Program-made: the position numbers and the translations under genes | Assembly (NCBI GenBank): GCA_937875615.1 | Contig: CALNBU010000817.1 | Coordinates: forward strand, 1 to 6,244 | DNA length: 6,244 bases | Source: an uncultured Archangium sp. | GTDB taxonomy: Bacteria; Myxococcota; Myxococcia; Myxococcales; Myxococcaceae | Reading direction: 5' to 3' | Part shown: piece after piece, positions 1 to 5,942 of the stretch | How positions within the stretch are numbered: position 1 is the stretch's first letter | How the letters are laid out: each line of letters opens with the position of its first letter | Notes under the pieces: generated by a model | What the model saw: only the letters and a program-made list of their open reading frames with translations | What the model was told of the DNA's origin: nothing | Database searches by the model: none

Positions 1-398
1 CGGTGGCGCAGCTCGCCGCGCTCCGGGAGGCGGCGCGCTCGGTGGTGGCCGCGCGGACCGGGGCCGTGGCGGATCCCCTCGACGCCTGGAGGGCGCTCCA
101 CGCCGGCCGGTGGACCCTCATCGAGCAGTTCGAGGCCGACGGCCGGCGCATCCTGGTGGCGAGGGAGAACCGCGCCACCGCGGCGCTGCCCATCGAGGGG
201 TTGACCCGCCGGGAGCACGACGTGCTGTCGGCGCTGGCGCTCGGCAAGAGCAACAAGGAGATCGCCTATGATCTCGGCATCGCCACCACCACCGCCGCGA
301 CCTACCTGAGGAGCGCCGCGCGGAAGCTCGGTGTCCCCGGGGGGCGCGCCCTGGTCCGCACCGTGCGCGCCCTGCTCCAGGGGAGGGCGCATGGCTGA
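1..398 (+). CDS. LuxR-type HTH transcriptional regulator (5' partial)
   Basis: Probable DNA-binding regulator ending in a LuxR/GerE-type helix-turn-helix. Counting from the GTG at position 3, the HTH domain spans about residues 67-125: it opens with LTRREHDVL (67-75), continues with the hallmark SNKEIA (83-88) and ends with the RKLGV recognition-helix tail (107-111). Residues 43-52 (FEADGRRILV) look like a beta-strand region also found in the next gene. No receiver or sensor domain is seen in the visible part. The frame is open to the left edge, so the true start may lie upstream and a longer N-terminal domain cannot be excluded. The stop overlaps the next gene's ATG region by 8 bp, which implies co-translation. 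Family assignment is firm; target genes and signal are unknown. Confidence 0.8.
   Translation, partial: VAQLAALREAARSVVAARTGAVADPLDAWRALHAGRWTLIEQFEADGRRILVARENRATAALPIEGLTRREHDVLSALALGKSNKEIAYDLGIATTTAATYLRSAARKLGVPGGRALVRTVRALLQGRAHG
382..386 (+). promoter_or_regulatory. Ribosome binding site deciding the start of the second HTH gene
   Basis: GGAGG lies 4 nt before the ATG at 391, inside the end of the preceding gene. It supports 391 over the in-frame upstream GTG at 331, which would add 20 residues overlapping the upstream HTH and has no comparable site. Confidence 0.6.
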
Positions 399-663
399 CA
401 CACCCCGCGACCTCGCGGCCTTCGAGCTCCAGCACGACGGCCGTCGGCTCCTCGTCTTCTCCTGGGCGCTGGGCGCCCATGAAGGCCTTCGCGGCCTGAC
501 CCCGGCGGAGCTGGAGGTGCTGGCGCTGCTGCGCGAGGGGCTGGGCGACCGGGCCATCTGCGCCCGCCGGGGCGTCAAGCGCTCCACGCTGACCAAGCAG
601 ATCGATCGCATCTACAAGAAGCTCGGCGTCTCTTCGCGGCGGGAGCTGTTGGCGCGCCTCTGA
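391..663 (+). CDS. Small LuxR-type HTH protein, paralogue of the upstream gene
   Basis: A 90-residue protein made almost entirely of a LuxR/GerE-like helix-turn-helix. Residues 11-22 (FELQHDGRRLLV) match the FEADGRRILV strand of the upstream protein. The HTH follows at about 36-88, with LTPAELEVL (36-44) and YKKLGVSSRREL (75-86). The DGRR-to-LT distance is 20 residues here and 21 upstream, which supports tandem duplication. The central helix is atypical: the usual SNKEIA is replaced by GDRAICARRG (52-61), and the TVK.H of the recognition helix by STLTKQ (65-70), so DNA specificity probably differs from the partner. The start at 391 overlaps the upstream stop by 8 bp and has a GGAGG site. A heterodimer with the upstream protein is a possibility only. 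Confidence 0.78.
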   Translation: MADTPRDLAAFELQHDGRRLLVFSWALGAHEGLRGLTPAELEVLALLREGLGDRAICARRGVKRSTLTKQIDRIYKKLGVSSRRELLARL

Positions 664-744
664 GGCGTGTCCCCGTGACGCGGCGCGCCGCGAGGTGAAA
701 CTCCGCGCAGGTCGTCGCCGCTTGCAGTTAGGCTCGCGCGCGTC
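664..744 (+). promoter_or_regulatory. 81-bp intergenic leader, likely promoter region of the lipoprotein array
   Basis: This is the only substantial gap in the window, so a promoter for the downstream five-gene array is most likely here or upstream of the HTH pair. No convincing sigma-70 or sigma-54 boxes could be read. The main visible element is the 14-bp palindrome at 679-692. The call rests on position, not on recognised promoter motifs. Confidence 0.3.
679..692. repeat. Perfect 14-bp palindrome between the HTH pair and the lipoprotein gene
   Basis: The sequence CGCGGCGCGCCGCG equals its own reverse complement. It starts 16 bp after the HTH gene stop and ends 52 bp before the lipoprotein start. 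As RNA it could form only a short stem (5 bp, 4-nt loop) and no T-tract follows, so a terminator is unlikely. It could be an operator for a dimeric regulator such as the adjacent HTH proteins. In such GC-rich DNA it may also be chance. Confidence 0.5.
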
Positions 745-2556
745 TTGCGTACCGTCTTCCTGGTCTTCTCTGCTGCGGCGCTGCTGAGCTCCTGCGCGCC
801 GCTCGAACGTCCGCCCACCCGTGAAACCATCGAGCTGCGCGGCAACCCCTACGAGCGCGGGCTGTCGCATGGCCAGCAGCTCAAGTCGAAGATCAACAGC
901 TTCTACACCACGCTGTTGACCAACTCGCTCTTCCCCTACCTGTCGCGCGAGCAACCCGACATCGCCACCCTGATGCCGCGCTACGCGAGCCAGGAGTACG
1001 AGGGAGGAAACTTCGCGTACCAGCTGTTGCTCGATTCGGCGAAGAACGTGGAGCGGAGAATCCCGGTCTCCCTGCGCGACGAGATGCGCGGCGTGGCCGA
1101 CGGCTCGGGCCTCAGCTACGAGCAGGTGCTGCTGCTCAACACCTTCGTCGACACCACGCTCTCGGTGCGCGCCGTCGCCCTGGCCATCCGCCTCGGGCGC
1201 GCGCCGCGGCTCACCAGCGTCACCTTCACCGGCGTGGGCGCCGACGGGGTCGACAACGACGGCGACGGGCAGGTCGACGAGCCTGACGAGGGCAGCTTCT
1301 CGCCGTACGTGCCGGCGCACTTCGCGAACGTGGTGGAGCTCCCCACGGACGCCGTCATCCGCCTGGTGTTGACCGACGCCGACGGCGTCGACCCGGCCAC
1401 GGTGCGGCTCTTCCTCGACAACGTGCTCTACACCGCGGACAACCCGGCGGTGGCCACGCGGGCGCTCTCCGAGACCGAGCTCGAGGTGACGCTGACGCCG
1501 CCGGCCCCGTTGCCGGCCGCGAGCCGGGTGACGCTGGTGGTGGGCGCGGGTGACACGGTCATCATCCATGATCCGCCTCCGTCGCACGCCAGCTTCATGC
1601 GCGACGAGGAGCTCACCTTCACCACCGTGGGCGCCGGGCTGGCGCCGGAAGAGGTGCTGCGGCCGGAGCTGACGGACGGCCGCACCCGCCCGGCGCCGGT
1701 GGCTTTCGGCGTGCGTCGCTCGCTCACCGACACCGGCGGGCTGTACCTCGCGCAGCACTTCTCGCTGCTCGATGCCAACACCGCGCACAAGCACACCGTG
1801 GTGCTGCGCCACGTCGCGGAAGACGGTCGCGCCACCGTCACCGTGGGGTGGGCCGGCGTGGTCGGCGGCTTCTCCGGGATGTCTGATCGCGGGGTGGGCT
1901 ACGTGTGCAACCCCAGCGACACGCTCGACAACGGCGTGGTGGGGACGGTGCTGCAGAACATCGCCGACCTCAGCCAGGCGCAGCTGCTGGCCGACGGCCT
2001 CCCCGTGGTGTTGATGGGCCGGCGGTTGCTCGAGAACGCCACCGACGTGGCCTCCGCGCAGGGCGTGCTCGAGCAGACCCCGCACGTCTACGGCTGGACC
2101 TGCCTCGTGGGCGACGGCACGGGGGCGATGGCCGGCTCGGAGGTCGACTCGGACGTGTTCGGAGAGGCGGGGGACGGCTTCTTTCCGGTGGAGGTCGGCG
2201 GCGTGAACAGCACCAACGGCGACAACCTCATCATCGGGGCCAACTACATGACCAACGTGCGCGACTCGCCCACCCTGACGCTGCAGGGTCAGCGCTTCAC
2301 ACCCCAGCGGGAGTGGTCGGGGTTCTTCAACCGCAGCCGTCGGGTCTTCGACGCAGCGAAGGAGCGGCTCGACGCCGCCGGGGGGCCCATCGGCCTCGAC
2401 TTCATCGAAGGGCTCCTGGGAGACCCGCGCTTCGTCGACAACTCCGACAGCATGAACGCGGTGGTGCTGGACTTCGAAAACCTGCGGGTCCGCACGGCGA
2501 TGGGCGAGGTGCCCGCCACCGCGGCGCCATTTGAAGCCGTGGAGGTTCGGCCGTGA
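745..2556 (+). CDS. Lipoprotein related to C45 / acyltransferase-type Ntn hydrolases, with inserted Ig-like region
   Basis: A 603-residue secreted lipoprotein. The N-terminus is hydrophobic and ends in the lipobox LSSC (14-17), so Cys17 should be lipidated. Residues 30-43 (ELRGNPYERGLSHG) match the opening motif of the C45 acyl-CoA:6-APA acyltransferase-like family (Ntn fold). The second half keeps a GGFSGMSDRGVG segment (374-385) and the expected C-terminal layout (NRSRR, LGDPRF, NAVVLDFENLRVRTAMGE). About residues 155-312 look inserted: a calcium-loop motif DNDGDGQVDE (170-179), then an Ig-like beta domain (about 196-296). The family's nucleophile Cys normally sits just before an F.V strand; here that strand reads PVAFGV (318-323) with no Cys. 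The only other cysteines are Cys388 and Cys453, so the protein may be inactive or use another residue. The TTG start at 745 is chosen because the frame back to a stop at 676 has no ATG/GTG and the signal peptide begins here; the RBS is weak. Family assignment is moderate; the substrate is unknown. Confidence 0.72.
   Translation: MRTVFLVFSAAALLSSCAPLERPPTRETIELRGNPYERGLSHGQQLKSKINSFYTTLLTNSLFPYLSREQPDIATLMPRYASQEYEGGNFAYQLLLDSAKNVERRIPVSLRDEMRGVADGSGLSYEQVLLLNTFVDTTLSVRAVALAIRLGRAPRLTSVTFTGVGADGVDNDGDGQVDEPDEGSFSPYVPAHFANVVELPTDAVIRLVLTDADGVDPATVRLFLDNVLYTADNPAVATRALSETELEVTLTPPAPLPAASRVTLVVGAGDTVIIHDPPPSHASFMRDEELTFTTVGAGLAPEEVLRPELTDGRTRPAPVAFGVRRSLTDTGGLYLAQHFSLLDANTAHKHTVVLRHVAEDGRATVTVGWAGVVGGFSGMSDRGVGYVCNPSDTLDNGVVGTVLQNIADLSQAQLLADGLPVVLMGRRLLENATDVASAQGVLEQTPHVYGWTCLVGDGTGAMAGSEVDSDVFGEAGDGFFPVEVGGVNSTNGDNLIIGANYMTNVRDSPTLTLQGQRFTPQREWSGFFNRSRRVFDAAKERLDAAGGPIGLDFIEGLLGDPRFVDNSDSMNAVVLDFENLRVRTAMGEVPATAAPFEAVEVRP
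2541..2545 (+). promoter_or_regulatory. Ribosome binding site of the outer-membrane protein gene
   Basis: GGAGG lies 7 nt before the GTG at 2553, within the last codons of the lipoprotein gene. It supports the GTG start, which overlaps the upstream TGA as GTGA. Confidence 0.65.
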
Positions 2557-3749
2557 AGAGATTGCTCCCGGTGTTGTTGTGCTCCTGGTCGGCGCTGGCC
2601 GCCGAGACCACCGTGTTGCCGAAGGGCGGCTGGATGCTCGACGCCGCCTACATGTTCAGCTGGATCGACAAGCAGTGGGCCAACTACGAGTCGCTGCCGC
2701 TGGTGGAGGAGATCCGCCGCTACGAACCGGGGCAGGGCCTGCAGGGCATCCTTCGGCCGAGGCCGAAGGCGGAGTTCGACTTCCTGATGCTGCAGCTCAT
2801 GTACGGGGTGACCGATCGCCTCACCGTGGGCGCCTACGTGCCCATCGTGTTGCGCACGCGCATCTCCACCAACATCGAGTGGCAGCCGGGCGACTACCAG
2901 TCGACGCTGGGGCGGCCGTATTCGCTGCAGGACTTCTGGGGCTGGGCCGGGTCCATGGGACAGCAGCCGGTGCCCGACCACTGGACCGGCGGCGTGAAGC
3001 TGGCCGACATCGTGCTCGCGGGCCGCTTCCTGCTGCCGGAGTTCGAGTGGATGAAGAAGCACCACTTCCGCTGGGCCACGCAGCTGCAGGTGGTGTTACC
3101 CACCGGCACCAACGCAGACCCCGAGGAGGCGGTCAGCGTGGGCACCAATATGTGGGAGCTGCACTCGGCCGGTGACGTGGAGGTGCACCTCTCGGCCGAC
3201 AAGCAGTTCCTCGTCGACGACAAGGGCATCTACCGCTTCAACGTCGGCCTCGACCTCTTCTACGCCTTCATGCGGCCGCGCGAATACAAGGGTGGCCACG
3301 GGCTGAAGAACCCGTTGCTCAACAACACCGCGCCCTACGTGGGAGAGACCTACTGGGTGGACGGCGGCGATTGGCTCGCGGGGACGCTCTCGGTGGACGT
3401 GGTCCCGTGGATCGGCCCGGCGCTGCCGACCTTCGTCTCGGGGCAGAGCGCGGAGCGCGCCGCGGCCCTGCCGCCGATGCTGATGCTGACGCTGAGCTAC
3501 ACGCGCATCCAGACCTTCCAGAGCGACTGGCAGAGCAACTCGCCGCTGTGGGACTACGACCGCGAGAAGTACTGGCAGGCGGGTGAGAAGAACATCCTCC
3601 GCGCCACGCTGACGGTGTCGCTGCTCCGGGTCGGGGCGCCGCTGCAGATCTACGCGCGGTACCAGGCGGGCGACCTGATTCCCGGCCGTTATACGCGCCC
3701 TGCGAACATCTTCTCGGCGGGCGTGCGGGTTCTGGCGAAGTTCTGGTGA
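2553..3749 (+). CDS. Outer-membrane beta-barrel protein (MetA-pathway/transporter-like)
   Basis: A 398-residue exported protein. Residues 1-17 form a Sec signal peptide (KR, hydrophobic core, ALAA cleavage region near 14-17); Cys10 is not in a lipobox. The body alternates polar and aromatic/hydrophobic residues as barrel strands do, and the chain ends in a Trp after a ...RVLAKFW strand, the usual beta-signal for barrel insertion. YGVTDRLTVGAYVP (84-97) and VVLPTGT (180-186) resemble putative 'MetA-pathway of phenol degradation' outer-membrane proteins, a family whose substrates are mostly untested. The GTG start overlaps the lipoprotein stop (GTGA), so the two are probably made together and may act on the same envelope substrate. 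Leu182 is a TTA codon, rare at this GC content. Barrel identity is fairly secure; transport function is inferred. Confidence 0.75.
   Translation: MKRLLPVLLCSWSALAAETTVLPKGGWMLDAAYMFSWIDKQWANYESLPLVEEIRRYEPGQGLQGILRPRPKAEFDFLMLQLMYGVTDRLTVGAYVPIVLRTRISTNIEWQPGDYQSTLGRPYSLQDFWGWAGSMGQQPVPDHWTGGVKLADIVLAGRFLLPEFEWMKKHHFRWATQLQVVLPTGTNADPEEAVSVGTNMWELHSAGDVEVHLSADKQFLVDDKGIYRFNVGLDLFYAFMRPREYKGGHGLKNPLLNNTAPYVGETYWVDGGDWLAGTLSVDVVPWIGPALPTFVSGQSAERAAALPPMLMLTLSYTRIQTFQSDWQSNSPLWDYDREKYWQAGEKNILRATLTVSLLRVGAPLQIYARYQAGDLIPGRYTRPANIFSAGVRVLAKFW
2750..2769. repeat. 9-bp inverted repeat inside the barrel gene
   Basis: CCTTCGGCC and GGCCGAAGG are exact reverse complements separated by two bases (GA), giving a strong GC-rich hairpin in codons for an RPRPK segment. 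No T-tract follows, so it is not an intrinsic terminator. It may affect translation or mRNA stability, or be a by-product of codon choice. Confidence 0.45.
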
Positions 3750-3763
3750 ATCGTGGTTACGAG

Positions 3764-3767
3764 GGAG
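3764..3767 (+). promoter_or_regulatory. Ribosome binding site deciding the ndh start
   Basis: GGAG lies 5 nt before the ATG at 3773 within GAGGGAG. It favours 3773 over the in-frame GTG at 3746, which overlaps the upstream stop but would add nine residues before the FAD-binding strand. Confidence 0.6.
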
Positions 3768-3772
3768 CCTGC

Positions 3773-5017
3773 ATGGTTCCTCACGTGGTCATCATCGGTG
3801 GTGGATTCGGCGGGCTCTACGCCGCGCGGCGCCTCTCGCGGGGGCACGTGCGGGTGACGTTGGTCGACAAGCACAACTACCATCTCTTCCAGCCGCTGCT
3901 GTACCAGGTGGCCACCGCGGGCCTGTCTCCGGGCGACATCGCCACGCCCATCCGCTCCCTGGTCTCCCGGCAGTCGAACCTCGAGGTGCGGCTGGGCGAG
4001 GTGACCTCGGTGGACCTCGCGGCGCGCACCGTGACGCTCAAAGATGGGCAGCTCGCCTACGACTACCTCGTCGTCGCCGCGGGCGTCAGCCACGCCTACT
4101 TCGGGCGCGCCGAGTGGGAGCGCTTCGCGCCGGGCCTCAAGACGCTCGACGACGCCCTGGAGCTCCGGCGCCGGGTGCTGACGGCCTTCGAGGAAGCGGA
4201 GACCGAAGAGGACGAGGCGCGGCGACAGGAGCTGCTGACCTTCGTGGTGGTGGGGGCGGGGCCCACCGGGGTGGAGCTGGCCGGCGCCATCTCCGAGCTC
4301 GCGCGCTTCACGGTGGCGCGCGACTACCGCCGCTTCGACCCCCGGCAGGCGAAGGTGTTGCTGGTGGAGGCCGGCCCGCGGGTGCTCTCGGCCTTCGACC
4401 CCGCGCTGTCGGACAAGGCGCTGCGCTCGCTGCAGAAGCTGGGCGTCGACGTGCGCCTCTCCACCCGCGTCACCGACATCGACGCGCGGGGCGTGCGCCT
4501 CGAAGGTGAGCTGGTGGCGGCGCACACCGTGCTGTGGGCCGCCGGGGTCGCCGCCGCGCCGCTCTCGAAGACGCTGGGCGTGGAGCTGGACCGCGCGGGT
4601 CACCCGGAGGTCTTCGTGGTGGGAGATCTCGCGGCCATCGGGCAGCCCGGCGGCGGCTTCGTCCCCGGGTTGGCGCCGGCGGCCATCCAGGCCGGCGAGC
4701 ACGCCGCGGAGAACATCATCGCGCTGGTGGCGAAGCGGCCCACCGAGGCCTTCACGTACTTCGACAAGGGCATCATGGCCACGGTGGGTCGCGCCTCGGG
4801 CATCGCGCAGGCCGGTCAGCTGCGGCTCTCGGGCCTCGTGGGCTGGGTGGCGTGGCTCTTCATCCACATCATGTACCTCATCGGTTTCCGCAACCGACTG
4901 CTGGTGATGATCCAGTGGGCCTGGGCCTTCTTCACCTTCGGCCGCAGCGCGAGGCTCATCACCGGCACCTCGCCGGAGGCGCTCGACCGAACCCTCGACG
5001 TGGAGCGCGTGGCGTGA
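3773..5017 (+). CDS. ndh: Type II NADH:quinone oxidoreductase (NDH-2)
   Basis: A single-subunit flavoenzyme that oxidises NADH and reduces membrane quinone without pumping protons. The 414-residue chain is close to the usual length of about 430. The first Rossmann motif VVIIGGGFGGLYAA (5-18) binds FAD, with Asp32 ending the second strand. The second, VVVGAGPTGVELAG (158-171), binds NADH; acidic Glu199 at the strand end (LLVEAG) fits NADH rather than NADPH. VVGDLA (282-287) contacts the FAD phosphates, and AIQAGEHAAEN (304-314) matches the quinone-site AIQxG...A region. The HNYHLFQPLLYQVATAG block is typical of NDH-2. Residues about 354-390 are rich in Trp, Phe and Ile with two amphipathic stretches, the C-terminal membrane anchor. 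The ATG at 3773 is chosen from its RBS and N-terminal fit. It lies 23 bp after the barrel gene and its stop overlaps the next start (GTGA). Some bacterial homologues use other quinone-linked roles, so physiological role is slightly less certain than family. Confidence 0.92.
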   Translation: MVPHVVIIGGGFGGLYAARRLSRGHVRVTLVDKHNYHLFQPLLYQVATAGLSPGDIATPIRSLVSRQSNLEVRLGEVTSVDLAARTVTLKDGQLAYDYLVVAAGVSHAYFGRAEWERFAPGLKTLDDALELRRRVLTAFEEAETEEDEARRQELLTFVVVGAGPTGVELAGAISELARFTVARDYRRFDPRQAKVLLVEAGPRVLSAFDPALSDKALRSLQKLGVDVRLSTRVTDIDARGVRLEGELVAAHTVLWAAGVAAAPLSKTLGVELDRAGHPEVFVVGDLAAIGQPGGGFVPGLAPAAIQAGEHAAENIIALVAKRPTEAFTYFDKGIMATVGRASGIAQAGQLRLSGLVGWVAWLFIHIMYLIGFRNRLLVMIQWAWAFFTFGRSARLITGTSPEALDRTLDVERVA

Positions 5018-5445
5018 GCTGTCCGTGTGGAGGCGTCTCCTACGAGGCGTGCTGCGGCCCCCGGCACGACGGGCGCGCCCCAGCGGAGACGGCCGAGGCG
5101 TTGATGCGCTCCCGCTATGCGGCCTTCGTGCGCGCCGACGTGGCGTACCTCGCCGCCACCCAGACGAAGCAGGCGGAGGACTGGGCCGACACCGGCGCCT
5201 GGGCGCGCTCCGTGGGCTGGGCGGGCCTGACCATCGTCGACCGCGCCGACGACGAGGTGGAGTTCATCGCGAGGTACGTCGACGGCGCGGGCCTCACCTC
5301 GCTGCGCGAGCGCAGCACCTTCATCCTCCGCGACGGGCGCTGGCTCTACGACCGCGGCTCGCCGGAGGTGACGTGCGAGAAGGTGGAGCGCAACGCGCCG
5401 TGCCCCTGCGGCAGCGGTCGGAAGTACAAGCAGTGCCATGCCTGA
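5014..5445 (+). CDS. YchJ-like protein with SEC-C zinc motifs at both ends (UPF0225)
   Basis: A 143-residue protein of the YchJ/UPF0225 family. The N-terminus carries a CxC-x7-CC motif (Cys3, Cys5, Cys13, Cys14), and the C-terminus a second one, NAPCPCGSGRKYKQCH (127-142), with Cys130, Cys132, Cys141 and His142, ending one residue later. Both are SEC-C-type zinc-binding motifs. The middle matches the family's NTF2-like core: TAEALMRSRYAAFV near residues 26-39, then a YL..TQ segment, and later RSTF.LRDGRWLY. E. coli YchJ (about 152 residues) has the same two-ended layout. The molecular role of the family is not well established. The GTG at 5014 overlaps the ndh stop as GTGA and has a GGAG site 8 nt upstream. 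The last 8 bp overlap the next gene. Confidence 0.9.
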   Translation: MSCPCGGVSYEACCGPRHDGRAPAETAEALMRSRYAAFVRADVAYLAATQTKQAEDWADTGAWARSVGWAGLTIVDRADDEVEFIARYVDGAGLTSLRERSTFILRDGRWLYDRGSPEVTCEKVERNAPCPCGSGRKYKQCHA

Positions 5446-5935
5446 GCTGGCAGCCGGTCTCCACCTCCGCGTCGCGACTCCCGAAGATCTCGGGGCGCTC
5501 GAGGCCCTCGACCGACGCGTGTGGGACGACCAGAGCTCGCCCACGGGGAGCGTCAGCGGCGCCGCCTTCGGCGCCGGGCGGGCCTTCGAAGACACCTGGG
5601 TCGCCGTGCGCGTCGGGCGCGTCCTCGGCTTTGTGACCATCGGTCGCCGCACGCAGCTGGCGAGCAACCGCCACGTGGCGGTGGTGCGGGTGCTCGCCGT
5701 GGCGCCCGAGTGCAGAGGCGAGGGCCTGGGGTTGGCGCTGCTCCAGCGGGCGAAGGAGGAGGCGCGGCGTCGCGGCTACCGCAAGCTCTCGCTCACCGTG
5801 CTCGGCTCGAACGGACCCGCGCTGCGGCTCTACCAGCGGGTCGGCTTCGTCATCGAGGGGCGGCTGCGCGGAGAGTTCGAGCTGGGCGGCAGGTTGGTCG
5901 ACGACGTGCTGCTGGGCTGTGCGCTGGACCCGTGA
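5438..5935 (+). CDS. GNAT-family N-acetyltransferase
   Basis: A 165-residue GNAT-fold acyltransferase that transfers an acetyl group from acetyl-CoA to an unidentified amine. The strand VVRVLAVAPECRGEGLG (82-98) carries the pyrophosphate-binding signature R/Q-x-x-G-x-G as RGEGLG (93-98), followed by helix LALLQRAKEEARRRGY. The C-terminal block LGSNGPALRLYQRVGFV, then LVDDVLLG, is typical of the RimI/RimJ-like side of the family. The length is normal for a single domain. The ATG at 5438 overlaps the preceding gene by 8 bp; a clear RBS is lacking (only GGAA about 14 nt upstream), so translation may rely on coupling. The stop at 5935 is 7 bp before a convergent stop. Substrate cannot be read from sequence. 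Confidence 0.88.
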   Translation: MPELAAGLHLRVATPEDLGALEALDRRVWDDQSSPTGSVSGAAFGAGRAFEDTWVAVRVGRVLGFVTIGRRTQLASNRHVAVVRVLAVAPECRGEGLGLALLQRAKEEARRRGYRKLSLTVLGSNGPALRLYQRVGFVIEGRLRGEFELGGRLVDDVLLGCALDP

Positions 5936-5942
5936 AGTCCGC

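Noticed and set aside
331..390. Earlier GTG start for the second HTH gene
   Set aside because: It would encode a 20-residue extension fully overlapping the upstream HTH; the ATG at 391 has a GGAGG site.
710..725. Possible sigma-54 promoter (GG ... TTGC) before the lipoprotein gene
   Set aside because: GG at 710-711 and GC at 724-725 are 14 bp apart, two more than the strict 12 bp required.
118..2085. A 655-codon open frame on the minus strand across the HTH pair and lipoprotein
   Set aside because: Its product is Arg/His/Gly-rich low-complexity sequence typical of antisense frames in GC-rich DNA. The plus-strand genes here have clear domains and RBS.
1906..2103. Cys388 or Cys453 as the C45 nucleophile
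   Set aside because: Neither stands before the F.V strand that normally follows the processed Cys, and both lie well past the central GMSDRG segment. Kept only as a point for structural checking.
3746..3772. GTG start for ndh overlapping the barrel gene stop
   Set aside because: It adds nine residues before the FAD-binding strand and lacks a good RBS, while the ATG at 3773 has GGAG 5 nt upstream and fits NDH-2 N-termini.
3689..4867. A 392-codon minus-strand open frame opposite ndh
   Set aside because: Same compositional shadow; the plus strand encodes a full NDH-2 with all expected motifs.
5557..5576. Inverted repeat CGGCGCC / GGCGCCG with a 6-nt loop as a terminator
   Set aside because: It lies early in the acetyltransferase coding region, has no T-tract and is easily explained by Gly/Ala codons in GC-rich DNA.
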